Origin: Halomonas sp. THAF5a
GTDB taxonomy: Bacteria; Pseudomonadota; Gammaproteobacteria; Pseudomonadales; Halomonadaceae
NCBI RefSeq assembly: GCF_009363755.1
Contig: NZ_CP045417.1
Location: 3,162,001 to 3,226,000, forward strand
Direction of reading: 5' to 3'
Length of the DNA stretch: 64,000 bases
In this document: positions 18,411 through 26,343 of the stretch, one piece after another
Position numbering within the stretch: the first letter of the stretch is position 1
How the letters are laid out: each line of letters starts with the position of its first letter
Position numbers and translations under genes: made by a program
Notes under the pieces: model-generated
Told to the model about the DNA's origin: nothing
The model's database searches: none
The model's input: the letters and a program-made list of their open reading frames with translations, nothing else

Positions 18411-18421
18411 ATATTCAATAT
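18411..18421 (+). promoter_or_regulatory. AT-rich dyad in the probable sqr promoter
   Basis: ATATTCAATAT is a perfect inverted repeat around C in a strongly AT-rich stretch (about 18390-18435) within otherwise GC-rich DNA, 42 bp before the sqr start. Position and composition suit a promoter with an overlapping operator of the ArsR/BigR-type sulfide sensors; no such regulator gene is in the window. Confidence 0.45.
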
Positions 18422-18462
18422 AAGAATAACAAACTTCTGACAACTCGCGCAGGAGCCCCCTC

Positions 18463-19797
18463 ATGTCCGGTCTTCCTCTCGAGCCGCCGCGTCTGGGTCG
18501 CCGCCAGCTTCTCAAGCTGGGCATGGGCGCCGGCGCTGCTGCTCTGATGCCACTTTCCGGCCTGCAGGCCAACACCGTCTCCACCCGCGTTCGCGTGGTC
18601 ATCCTCGGCGGCGGCGCTGCCGGCATGTCCATGGCCAATCGCCTGGCCATGCGCCTCTCCGGCGCCCGCATTACCGTCGTGGAACCCAGAGAGCAGCACT
18701 ATTACCAGCCCGGTTGGACCCTGGTCGCAGCCGGACTCTGGGAAGCCGATAGCACGGTACGCTCCAATGCCGACTTCCGCCCCGCCGGCATCGACTGGGT
18801 CAGCCAGCAGGCGGTGGGTATCGATGCCGATGAACGCCGCATTACCCTGGCCGATGCCAGCACGCTCGCATATGACATCCTGGTGGTCGCCACGGGTCTG
18901 CAGCTCAACTATCACCTGATCGACGGCATGTCGACGGACCTGATCGGCAGTCACGGTATCGGCAGCGTCTATGCCGGCCCCCAGGAGGCGGCTCGCACCA
19001 GCGACGCCATCGAGGAGTGGCTTGCCGCCGGCAGCGGCCGGGGACTCTTCACCAATCCCCAGACGGCCATCAAGTGCGCCGGGGCCCCCATTAAGATGGT
19101 CTTCACTACCCAGTCGCGCATCAAGCAGGTTGGCAACCGGAATGATTTCCACCTGGCCTACTTCACTCCCAGCGACCGCATGTTCAGCCAGCCCTGGATC
19201 AACGACTTCCTCAAGCAGCGCCTCGATCGCGACAACATCACCCGCCATCATGGCTGGCACCTTTCCGCCATCGACCCGCAGGCCCGCCAGGCCGAGTTCA
19301 CCGGCCAAGAGGGCAACAAGGAAACTCGCGACTATGACTTCCTGCACGTCGTGCCGCCCATGAGTGCCCCGGATTTCGTCAAGGGCAGCGACCTGATTGC
19401 CCGGGAGGGTCCCTTTGCCGGCGAGTGGCTGGATACCGACATCTACACCATGCAGCACAACCGCTATCCAGAGGTGTTCGGTATCGGTGACGTGATCGGC
19501 GCGCCGATCAACAAGACCGCAGCCAGCGTCAAGGCCCAGGCCCCCGTGGTCGAGGAGAACATCGCTGCCTTCCTGGAGGACAAGCCGCTACCTGCACGCC
19601 ATAACGGCTATACCTCCTGCCCGCTGATCACCGAAATCGGCACGGCGATGCTGGTGGAGTTCGGCTACGACAACGACATGGCCTTCCTGCCCTCCTTCTC
19701 GTTCATCGATCCCAAGGAAGAGTCCTGGGCGGCTTGGGTGCTGAAGGACTACATGTTGCAGCCCGCTTACTACGCCATGCTGGAAGGCCGAGTCTGA
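18463..19797 (+). CDS. sqr: Sulfide:quinone oxidoreductase-like flavoprotein with TAT signal
   Basis: 444 residues. The N-terminus has a twin-arginine-like signal (LGRRQLLKLGMGAGAAALMPLS), then an FAD-binding Rossmann motif VVILGGGAAGMSMANRLA (residues 45-62). Cys205 (IKCAGAPIK) and Cys386 (TSCPLI) are the two conserved redox cysteines; no third cysteine is visible, unlike type I SQR. The enzyme should oxidise sulfide to sulfane sulfur and reduce quinone, probably at the periplasmic membrane face if the TAT signal is used. It uses noticeably less GC-rich codons than its neighbours, suggesting transfer. The next gene begins 12 bp later. Confidence 0.85.
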   Translation: MSGLPLEPPRLGRRQLLKLGMGAGAAALMPLSGLQANTVSTRVRVVILGGGAAGMSMANRLAMRLSGARITVVEPREQHYYQPGWTLVAAGLWEADSTVRSNADFRPAGIDWVSQQAVGIDADERRITLADASTLAYDILVVATGLQLNYHLIDGMSTDLIGSHGIGSVYAGPQEAARTSDAIEEWLAAGSGRGLFTNPQTAIKCAGAPIKMVFTTQSRIKQVGNRNDFHLAYFTPSDRMFSQPWINDFLKQRLDRDNITRHHGWHLSAIDPQARQAEFTGQEGNKETRDYDFLHVVPPMSAPDFVKGSDLIAREGPFAGEWLDTDIYTMQHNRYPEVFGIGDVIGAPINKTAASVKAQAPVVEENIAAFLEDKPLPARHNGYTSCPLITEIGTAMLVEFGYDNDMAFLPSFSFIDPKEESWAAWVLKDYMLQPAYYAMLEGRV

Positions 19798-19809
19798 GGA
19801 GACCTGACT

Positions 19810-20157
19810 ATGAATTTCACTCTGTCCGGCATCCTGGCAGTGATGTCCCACGCTATCCCACCCTTCTTGCCGCTGATCCTGGCGACCCTGGCCCTGCTGG
19901 TGGTCGCCCAGCTGGTCGGACGGCTGCGCGGCTACAGGTTTGCCGACTACCGTTGCTTGCCAGCTGGCATCATCGCCCTGCTGGCTGGAGTCTCGAGCCT
20001 ATGGTGGCTGCCCATGCTGACCCATTCCCGGCTCGGTCTTGTGGCTACCGTCACTGACTGGGCGGCGCTGGTAGCGGCGGCGCTCGGCGTCGCCCTGATC
20101 ACCTGGCTGGTGCTGCACCCGTTGAGCTATCTGGTCCGCGGCCCCCGCCGGCACTGA
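19810..20157 (+). CDS. Small membrane protein (DUF5368-like) of the sqr operon
   Basis: 115 residues with three to four hydrophobic segments (about 18-40, 53-70, 80-103) and a basic C-terminus. I recognise it, with moderate confidence, as the DUF5368-type small membrane protein often found after sulfide:quinone oxidoreductase genes. It starts 12 bp after sqr with GAGGAGAC upstream, so it is cotranscribed. A plausible but untested job is anchoring the flavoprotein or supporting electron delivery to quinone. Confidence 0.7.
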   Translation: MNFTLSGILAVMSHAIPPFLPLILATLALLVVAQLVGRLRGYRFADYRCLPAGIIALLAGVSSLWWLPMLTHSRLGLVATVTDWAALVAAALGVALITWLVLHPLSYLVRGPRRH

Positions 20158-20246
20158 GCCCCTCAAATGATCGAGCACCAGTATCCGGGGCTTTCGCTCG
20201 CCTTCTCCCGTCGCTCCATCGGCCGAGGGGCCCCAGTGTAGAATCG

Positions 20247-20328
20247 ATGGAACAAAAGGACGCGAGGAAATTTGACGCAACCAGTCGGCCGGAACGAAGC
20301 GTCACGCCCGGCGGTATACGCCCTCGAT
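20247..20328 (+). pseudogene. Possible 5' remnant of an IS630-type transposase
   Basis: An ATG-started 27-codon frame begins MEQKDARKFDAT and stops at a TGA. The first dozen residues resemble the N-terminus of IS630-family transposases, from memory of the family; the rest does not. AAAGGACGC-type ribosome-binding sequence is not placed before the ATG. It could equally be chance. Confidence 0.25.
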
Positions 20329-20352
20329 GAGACGTACCCGGTCCACGGCCAG
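20302..20352 (-). pseudogene. Remnant of a methyltransferase C-terminus
   Basis: The reverse strand encodes LAVDRVRLIEGVYRRA followed by a stop. The intact methyltransferase at 21004-21897 has LAADRVRIIEGVFRQ at its C-terminus: 11 of the first 14 residues are identical and the others conservative. The similarity is restricted to this tail, so it reads as the surviving end of a diverged homologue. Confidence 0.6.
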
Positions 20353-20563
20353 CCAAGGCCGGCACCAACCGGCATGACGTGCGGCAGTGCATTCCTGACC
20401 ACTCCCCAGCACACGTCGCGCTGCCAGCCCGCTTATCCCCCACAGCTGGATCGATATTCCTGCGGCAGATCCTGGCCTATGCTGGTCCGGGAATGCGATG
20501 TCTCCGACGCGAAGCGCATCTACCCGGTCACGACCCGATGACCACAGACCAAGGAGCGCCACC

Positions 20564-21007
20564 ATGACGATCTTCGAAGCCTTGCGTGAAGACCACCAGA
20601 TCCAGCGGGAACTGCTGGAAGATCTCCTGCAGACCTCTGGAGACAGCCAGGAGCGTGACCAGCTCTACCGCCAGCTGCGCGCCGAGCTTCAATACCATGC
20701 TGCCGCTGAAGAACGCGCCCTCTACGTCCCGATGATGGCAAACGACCTGACCCAGGAGAAGGCACGTCACAGCGTGGCGGAGCATCACGAGATCGACGAA
20801 CAACTCGAGACACTGGATGCCACCGACTACACCTCGCCTGCATGGCTGACCCAGGCCAGGAAGCTGAGCGAACTGGTGATCCACCATCTCGATGAGGAGG
20901 AACACGAGGTCTTTCAGCTCGCGGGCCGGGGGCTTGCGGAAAACCAGAAAACCGAACTTGCCGAAGCCTATCGGCAAGAAATGGCGAGACAGCGGCAGGA
21001 CGCCTAG
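20564..21007 (+). CDS. Hemerythrin HHE-domain protein
   Basis: 147 residues, all helical. Metal-ligand residues of the HHE fold are visible: His11 (REDHQIQ), a helix-2 AELQYHAAAEERALY, a helix-3 AEHHEIDEQL, and the late VIHHLDEEEHEVF. Such proteins bind a di-iron centre and act in oxygen, NO or iron handling; some repair iron-sulfur clusters. AAGGAG precedes the ATG. It overlaps the convergent methyltransferase gene by 4 bp. It is in the lower-GC patch with sqr, suggesting joint acquisition. Confidence 0.87.
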   Translation: MTIFEALREDHQIQRELLEDLLQTSGDSQERDQLYRQLRAELQYHAAAEERALYVPMMANDLTQEKARHSVAEHHEIDEQLETLDATDYTSPAWLTQARKLSELVIHHLDEEEHEVFQLAGRGLAENQKTELAEAYRQEMARQRQDA

Positions 21008-21897
21008 GAGTGCGAGGGAGGGCTGGACTGACGGAAGACACCCTCGATGATCCTGACCCGGTCCGCAGCCAGGTTGTCGCGCAGGTTGCGTCCCATCTCG
21101 GCGAAAACCTCGCCGAAGATCAGCCCCGGCCCGGGCAGCGCGGGGCCGGACGCGGCGGCCTCGCCCTCCCGGCGGCTATGCTTGCGCCGCCACTCGAGCG
21201 CCGCCGCGGTGACGTCCTGCACCGCCACCGGGACGAAGCCGCCCGCGGTGAGCAGGGCCTCGAGGGCGTGGCGGGAGCGCAGGTGGCTGGTCGCCGCGTC
21301 TCGCGCCCAGGGCACCGGGAGCAGCAGCGGCGACGCCTCGTCGCCCGCCACCACCTCATGCAGCAGCACCCGGCCGCCCGGCACCAGGAGCCGCCACCAT
21401 TCGGCCAGCACCGCCGCCGCATCGGGCATGTTCATCAGCGCGTGCTGGCACCAGACGACCTCGACGCTGGCGTCCGGCAGCGGGACCCGCGCGGCATCGG
21501 CGCACAAGAAGTGCGTCCGGTCGTCGAGCCCAGTGGCGCGACTGAGCCACTGCGCCACCTCGACGAAGGCCGGGGTGATGTCGAGCCCCGTCACCTCGCT
21601 GCCGAACGCCGCCGCAAGCAGCCGGCTGGCCCCGCCGGTGCCGCATCCCACGTCCAGCACCCGATCGCCGGGCACCAGCTCGCCCCGGGCCGCCAGCGAC
21701 CGGCTGGCCCGGCGCCCCCCGAGGTGCAGCTGGTCGATGCCGGCGATCGCATCGAGGGTCAGCCGCTCCGGGTCGTGGCCCGCGGCACCAAAGGCCTCGC
21801 GCAGCCTCGCCGCGAGATCTGGCTCGCCGGCGGCGCGGGGGGCATCATAGTGAGCCACGAGGGGGCGGGCGGCGAAGCGATCCACGGGGTCGGTCAT
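21004..21897 (-). CDS. Class I SAM-dependent methyltransferase
   Basis: 297 residues with the SAM-binding motif I RVLDVGCGTGGASRLLAA (about residues 78-95), motif II-like LDITPAFVEVAQWLS, and a post-I region WCQHALMNMPDAAAVLAEWW. The N-terminal YDAPRAAGEPDLAARLREAFGAAG segment is typical of stand-alone small-molecule methyltransferases. The substrate is unknown. GC content returns to the genome norm here, unlike the hemerythrin gene it overlaps by 4 bp at its 3' end. A diverged copy of its C-terminus is at 20302-20352. Confidence 0.85.
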   Translation of the reverse strand: MTDPVDRFAARPLVAHYDAPRAAGEPDLAARLREAFGAAGHDPERLTLDAIAGIDQLHLGGRRASRSLAARGELVPGDRVLDVGCGTGGASRLLAAAFGSEVTGLDITPAFVEVAQWLSRATGLDDRTHFLCADAARVPLPDASVEVVWCQHALMNMPDAAAVLAEWWRLLVPGGRVLLHEVVAGDEASPLLLPVPWARDAATSHLRSRHALEALLTAGGFVPVAVQDVTAAALEWRRKHSRREGEAAASGPALPGPGLIFGEVFAEMGRNLRDNLAADRVRIIEGVFRQSSPPSHS

Positions 21898-22027
21898 GGC
21901 GGCGTCCTGGCGACGTGCTGAGGAAGGTGGCGCTGCCAGTCTACCCGCCGCGTGCCGCGCCCCCTATCCTGCAAAGGTCACGCCCGACCGCCATTTTCGA
22001 CCGCTTCACGACAAGGAGTCTGTCGCC

Positions 22028-22567
22028 ATGTCACGACCGCTGCTCACCGCGGCCCTGCTGGGGCTCGGCCTCGCCGGCTGCACCGGCCTGCCCGAGGGCA
22101 CCCGCGCCGTCTCCGACTTCTCGCTCGATCGCTACCTCGGCCGGTGGTACGAGATCGCCCGCCTCGACCACGGCTTCGAGGAGGGGCTCGACTGCGTGAC
22201 CGCCGACTACTCGCGTCGCGAGGCGGGCGGCGTGCGGGTGATCAATCGCGGCGTGGACCTCGCCGCCGGCGAGGAGAGCGTCGCCGAGGGCAAGGCCTAC
22301 CCGATCGGCGCACCGGGCGAGGGCCGGCTGAAGGTCAGCTTCTTCGGCCCCTTCTACGCCGGCTACAACGTGCTCGCCCTGGACCCGGCGTACGACTGGG
22401 CCCTGGTGGCCGGCCCCGACCGCGACTACCTGTGGCTGCTGTCGCGCACCCCCGAGCTCGCGCCCGCCACCTACCAGACGCTCGTCGCACGCGCCCGGGC
22501 GCTGGACTTCCCGGTGGAGGAACTGATCGAGGTGGAACAGGGCGAGGCCTGCGCCGCCTGGCGCTGA
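22028..22567 (+). CDS. blc: Outer-membrane lipocalin lipoprotein (Blc family)
   Basis: 179 residues with a lipoprotein signal (LLGLGLAGC, lipidated Cys18) and the bacterial lipocalin signature YLGRWYEIARLDHGFEEGLD. Later strands carry YDWALVAGPDRDYLWLLSRTP, the second conserved lipocalin block. Blc proteins are anchored at the outer membrane and bind lysophospholipids or fatty acids, often under envelope stress. AAGGAG lies about 10 bases before the ATG. It stands alone between divergent and same-strand neighbours. Confidence 0.92.
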   Translation: MSRPLLTAALLGLGLAGCTGLPEGTRAVSDFSLDRYLGRWYEIARLDHGFEEGLDCVTADYSRREAGGVRVINRGVDLAAGEESVAEGKAYPIGAPGEGRLKVSFFGPFYAGYNVLALDPAYDWALVAGPDRDYLWLLSRTPELAPATYQTLVARARALDFPVEELIEVEQGEACAAWR

Positions 22568-22682
22568 GGAAATTTCACCCTGGGCCCCGCCACTTTCATC
22601 CGCCCGACGCGGGGTCTTGAGTCCCTCGAGCCGCGACGGGAAGGTGACGGCCATCACCATCATGCCAACAACAGGTGTCCGC

Positions 22683-23510
22683 ATGCCCTCCGAGATGAGT
22701 CTCGAGCAGTTCTTCGCCCGCCTCTGGGACGACTACACCGCCATGACGCCCCAGGCGAGCCGCCTCCACGCGGCCCTGGTCGCCGACGGCGAGACCATCG
22801 TCAACGACCACGTGGCCTTTCGCACCTTCGATCGTGGACCGATCCGCCTGGCCGAGCTGGAGCCCCACCTGCTGGCGCTGGGCTACACCCGCCTGGAGCC
22901 CTACGACTTCGAGGCCAAGAAGCTGCGCGCCTGGGGCTACCTGCCGCCCCGCGACGACCAGCCGCGGGTCTTCCTCTCGGAGCTGAAGTGCGACGCGCTC
23001 TCCGCGTCGGCCCAGGCGATCATCGACGACCTGGTGGCCCAGATCGACCCCGCCCGGATCGCCTCGCCCGAGGTGATGTGGGCCGGCCGCCTCTGGGAGG
23101 CGCCGAGCTGGGAGGCCTACCAGGCCCTGGCCGAGGAGAGCGAGTACGCCGCCTGGCTGTCGATCATCGGGCTGCGCGCCAACCACTTCACGATCAGCGT
23201 CAACCGGCTGCGCCAGACCCCCACCCTGGCCTCGCTGCTGGAGAAGGTCGAGGCGCTGGGGCTTTCCATCAACACCTCCGGCGGGCGCATCAAGGGCTCG
23301 CCGGAGGTGCTGCTGGAGCAGGCCTCGACCCTGGCCGACCGCATGCCCTTCACCTTCGCCGGCGGCCGGGTCGAGGAGATCCCCACCTGCTACTACGAGT
23401 TCGCGCGCCGCTATGCCGACGCCGAGGGTCGGCTCTACCAGGGCTTCGTCGCCGCCAGCGCCGACCGCATCTTCGAATCCACCGACGTGCGCCGCGACCA
23501 TGCTCTCTGA
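22683..23510 (+). CDS. DUF1338 family protein (2-oxoadipate dioxygenase/decarboxylase-like)
   Basis: 275 residues, all DUF1338. The VOC-like metal site begins with His43 (NDHVAFRTF); further family motifs are LGYTRLEPYDF, ELKCDALS and PTCYYEFARRY. The characterised relative HglS converts 2-oxoadipate to D-2-hydroxyglutarate in lysine catabolism; this shorter protein belongs to the same domain family but its substrate is not proven. An alternative start lies 12 bp downstream. Its 3' end overlaps astE by 11 bp, implying translational coupling. Confidence 0.8.
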   Translation: MPSEMSLEQFFARLWDDYTAMTPQASRLHAALVADGETIVNDHVAFRTFDRGPIRLAELEPHLLALGYTRLEPYDFEAKKLRAWGYLPPRDDQPRVFLSELKCDALSASAQAIIDDLVAQIDPARIASPEVMWAGRLWEAPSWEAYQALAEESEYAAWLSIIGLRANHFTISVNRLRQTPTLASLLEKVEALGLSINTSGGRIKGSPEVLLEQASTLADRMPFTFAGGRVEEIPTCYYEFARRYADAEGRLYQGFVAASADRIFESTDVRRDHAL

Positions 23511-24486
23511 GTGGCTGGACCAGGCGCTGGAGGGGCGTGAGCCGGCGGCTCGCGAGGGGCGCGTGCCCGGCGGGCGCTACCGGCTGCTCGCTCCCGGCGT
23601 GCTGGAGCTCGTGCCGGACACCTGCCGCGACGAGGCGCGGGCCTGCGTGCTCTCGGTGGGCATCCACGGCAACGAGACCGCCCCCATCGAACTCGTGGGC
23701 GCGCTGCTCGCGCGGCTCGAGGCGGGCCTGCTGACGCTGGGCGCGCCGCTGCTGGTGCTGCTCGGCCATCCGGAGGCGATCCGGCGCGGCGAGCGCTTCG
23801 TCGCGACCAACCTCAACCGGCTGTTCCGGCGCGACCTCATCGAGGCCGGCGACGAGCCCGACCGGGCGCGGACGCTGATGGCCGCGGTCGACGCCTTCTA
23901 CGGACGCCACGCCTCGCTTGCCCCGCTGCACTACGACCTGCACACGGCGATCCGCGACAGCCGCTTCCCGCGCTTCGTGGTCGAGCCCTTCGGCGAGACG
24001 CCGACGCCGCCGGCGCAGTGGCAGTGGCTGGCCGGCGCCGACATCCAGGCGGTGCTCCACCAGCACCGCCACAGCTGGACCTTCTCGCACTACTCGAAGC
24101 ACTACCACGGCGCGGCGGCCTTCACCCTGGAGCTGGGCCGTGCCCTGCCCTTCGGCGCCAACGACCTCGCGCCGCTCGCCCCCATGGGCCGGCTGCTCGA
24201 GGCGCTGGTCGAGGGCCGCGCGCCCGAGGGCGACGCGCCCACCCGCATGGCCTTCTTCCGCGCCGAGCACGAGCTGATGCGCCACGCCCCGGACTTCCGG
24301 CTCTGCTTCCCCGATGACACGCCGAACTTCACCGAGTTCGCGCCGGGCACCCGGCTCGCCGAGGACGCCAGCGCCGGCCCCTTCGACGTCGGCGAGACGC
24401 CGCTGTCGGTGGTCTTCCCCAACGCCAGGGTCGAGATCGGCGCCCGGGCGGCGCTGCTGGTGGTGCCGAGCCCGCCACCGGCCTGA
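23500..24486 (+). CDS. astE: Succinylglutamate desuccinylase
   Basis: 328 residues, close to the family's ~322. It is a zinc hydrolase of the AstE/aspartoacylase family: GIHGNETAPIELV provides His56 and Glu59, and HYDLHTAIRD provides His148. Substrate-binding arginines appear in TNLNRLFRRDL. AstE performs the last step of the arginine succinyltransferase pathway, N-succinylglutamate to succinate and glutamate. The other ast genes are not in the window; instead the gene overlaps a DUF1338 gene and precedes an arginine-type ABC transporter. Confidence 0.9.
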   Translation: MLSEWLDQALEGREPAAREGRVPGGRYRLLAPGVLELVPDTCRDEARACVLSVGIHGNETAPIELVGALLARLEAGLLTLGAPLLVLLGHPEAIRRGERFVATNLNRLFRRDLIEAGDEPDRARTLMAAVDAFYGRHASLAPLHYDLHTAIRDSRFPRFVVEPFGETPTPPAQWQWLAGADIQAVLHQHRHSWTFSHYSKHYHGAAAFTLELGRALPFGANDLAPLAPMGRLLEALVEGRAPEGDAPTRMAFFRAEHELMRHAPDFRLCFPDDTPNFTEFAPGTRLAEDASAGPFDVGETPLSVVFPNARVEIGARAALLVVPSPPPA

Positions 24487-24492
24487 CGGCCC

Positions 24493-24508
24493 GGCCCCGC
24501 TTGGGGCC
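24493..24508 (+). terminator. Short hairpin after astE
   Basis: GGCCCC-GCTT-GGGGCC, a 6-bp stem starting 6 bp after the astE stop, without a T-run. It is a weak terminator candidate. Confidence 0.4.
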
Positions 24509-24548
24509 AGGCCCCTCACGGACAATAACAACAGCCAGGAGACACCCC

Positions 24549-24632
24549 ATGCCCTATGCCCCGCGCCCACGGAATCACGCCCGGCTCGCCGAGACGTCGT
24601 GTCCCCCTGCCGGAATGTCGCCGGCCTGTTAG
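24549..24632 (+). CDS. Possible 27-residue leader peptide upstream of the arginine ABC transporter
   Basis: A short ATG frame begins MPYAPRPRNHAR and ends at a TAG within a TAGAAT promoter-like hexamer. It is preceded by CAGGAGACACCCC, a good ribosome-binding site. Arginines at 6, 8 and 12 make a regulatory leader conceivable given the arginine-type transporter 208 bp downstream. I see no clear attenuator hairpin pair. It lies in the 353-bp gap 24487-24839, which otherwise shows nothing firm. Confidence 0.3.
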   Translation: MPYAPRPRNHARLAETSCPPAGMSPAC

Positions 24633-24839
24633 AATCGCCTCCTTTTTGATCGCCGGGCCGCCGCCGGGGGCCGCGTGCCCCTGGACCGACGTTGCCCCCG
24701 CCCCCGGCACGCCTCGCAGCGACGGCGATCAAGGACCTATGTTGATCACGGAAGCATGCTGGTCACAGACCTGCGATGATCGCCCCCGCGCCGGCCGATC
24801 CTCGATGCGGCGGACCACCCACGATCTGGAGCCCGTTTC

Positions 24840-25610
24840 ATGGCCGATACCCCGATTCCGCTGGAAGTGCGCAATATCACCAAGCGCTTCGGCGACACCG
24901 ATGTCCTCAAGGGCCTCTCCCTGAAGGCCCACAAGGGCGATGTGATCACCCTGATCGGAGCCTCCGGCTCCGGCAAGAGCACCTTCCTGCGCTGCATGAA
25001 CCTGCTCGAGCAGCCCGACGAGGGCGACCTGATCGTCCACGGCGAGAACATCCAGTTCAAGCTGACCAAGCACGGCCGCGAACCGGCCGACTGGAAGCAG
25101 GTGGTGCGCATGCGCGCCAAGCTCTCCATGGTGTTCCAGGGCTTCAACCTCTGGGCCCACATGACCCTGCTCGAGAACATCATCGAGGCCCCGGTCCACG
25201 TGCTCGGCAAGCCCAGGCAGGAGGCGATCGCCCACGCCCGCGAGCTGCTCGAGCGGGTCGGCCTCGCCGAGCGTGCCGACTACTACCCGGCCCAGATGTC
25301 CGGCGGCCAGCAGCAGCGCGGCGCCATCGCCCGGGCACTGGCCATGGACCCGGAGGTGATGCTGTTCGACGAGCCGACCTCGGCGCTGGACCCGGAGCTC
25401 GTCGGCGACGTCCTCAAGGTGATGCGCGACCTCGCCCGGGAGGGGCGCACCATGATCGTGGTGACCCACGAGATGGCCTTCGCCCGGGACGTCTCCAGCC
25501 AGGTGATCTACCTGCACCAGGGCCAGGTCGAGGAGGCCGGACCGCCCGACGAGGTACTCGGCAATCCCCGTTCCGAGCGCCTCAAGCAGTTCCTGGCGCC
25601 CAAGCACTGA
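24840..25610 (+). CDS. aotP: Arginine/polar amino acid ABC transporter ATPase (HisP/AotP type)
   Basis: 256 residues. Walker A is GASGSGKS (40-47), the ABC signature is MSGGQQQRGAIARAL, Walker B is VMLFDEPTSALD, and the switch histidine lies in IVVTHEMAF. The EPADWKQVVRMRAKL insert and WAHMTLLENIIEAPVHVLG are characteristic of HisP/AotP ATPases for basic amino acids. GGAG precedes the ATG. It is the first gene of a complete importer (ATPase, two permeases, binding protein) and cytosolic motor of the complex. Confidence 0.9.
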   Translation: MADTPIPLEVRNITKRFGDTDVLKGLSLKAHKGDVITLIGASGSGKSTFLRCMNLLEQPDEGDLIVHGENIQFKLTKHGREPADWKQVVRMRAKLSMVFQGFNLWAHMTLLENIIEAPVHVLGKPRQEAIAHARELLERVGLAERADYYPAQMSGGQQQRGAIARALAMDPEVMLFDEPTSALDPELVGDVLKVMRDLAREGRTMIVVTHEMAFARDVSSQVIYLHQGQVEEAGPPDEVLGNPRSERLKQFLAPKH

Positions 25611-25638
25611 TGGGCCGGCCCGGGACAAGGAGAGAGAC

Positions 25639-26343
25639 ATGATCGACCTGCACGGCTACGGCCCGCGCCTTCTCGAGGGCGCCATGATCACCATCCAGCT
25701 GGGGGTGCTGTCGCTGATTCTGGCGGTGGTGCTCGGCCTGCTGACCGCCAGCGCCAAGATGTCGCGCAGCTGGCTGGCCCACCGCCTCGGCACCCTCTAC
25801 ACCACCATCATCCGCGGCGTGCCGGACCTGGTGCTGATGATGCTGCTGTTCTTCGGCGGCCAGATCGGCATCAACCAGATCACCGATGCCCTCTATAACC
25901 ACTTCGGGATCGACATCTTCATCAACGTCAACGAGTTCGTGGCGGGGGTGATCACCATCGGCCTGATCTTCGGCGCCTACATGGGCGAGACCTTCCGCGG
26001 CGCCTTCCTGGCGGTGGACAGCGGCCAGATCGAGGCGGGGCGCGCCTACGGCATGACCCCATGGCTGGTGTTCCGGCGCATCCGCTTCCCGCAGATGATG
26101 CGCCACGCGATCCCGGGGCTCTCCAACAACTGGATGGTGCTGCTCAAGACCACGGCGCTGGTCTCGGTGATCGGGCTCTCGGACATGGTCCGCGTGGCCG
26201 CCGAGGCCTCCAAGGCGACCCGCGAGCCGTTCACCTTCATGATCATCGTCGCCGCCATCTACCTGCTGATCGCCAGCGTCTCGGAGTGGGGCTTCGCGCG
26301 GCTGCAGAAACGCTATAACGTCGGCTACCGGGAGGCAGACTGA
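25639..26343 (+). CDS. aotQ: Arginine/polar amino acid ABC transporter permease (HisQ/AotQ type)
   Basis: 234 residues with five predicted membrane helices; the EAA loop that contacts the ATPase is EAGRAYGMTPWLVFRRIRFPQ near residue 133. MIDLHGYGPRLLEGAMITIQLG is the typical HisQ N-terminus. It starts 28 bp after the ATPase gene behind AAGGAGAGAGAC, and its stop codon overlaps the start of the second permease by one base. Confidence 0.9.
   Translation: MIDLHGYGPRLLEGAMITIQLGVLSLILAVVLGLLTASAKMSRSWLAHRLGTLYTTIIRGVPDLVLMMLLFFGGQIGINQITDALYNHFGIDIFINVNEFVAGVITIGLIFGAYMGETFRGAFLAVDSGQIEAGRAYGMTPWLVFRRIRFPQMMRHAIPGLSNNWMVLLKTTALVSVIGLSDMVRVAAEASKATREPFTFMIIVAAIYLLIASVSEWGFARLQKRYNVGYREAD

Larger units (their letters stand above)
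20158..20563. other. Gene-poor 406-bp stretch with gene remnants
   Basis: No intact gene is convincing here. It contains a short open start resembling a transposase N-terminus (20247-20328), a reverse-strand fragment like the 3' end of the methyltransferase gene at 21004-21897 (20302-20352), and the leader of the hemerythrin gene. A weak GGGGC stem with TTTCGCT at about 20187-20200 may terminate the sqr operon. Confidence 0.6.

Noticed and set aside
20302..20565. An 87-codon reverse frame that could be called a gene.
   Set aside because: Only its last ~16 residues resemble anything (the methyltransferase tail); the rest is unlike a protein, so I treat it as a remnant.
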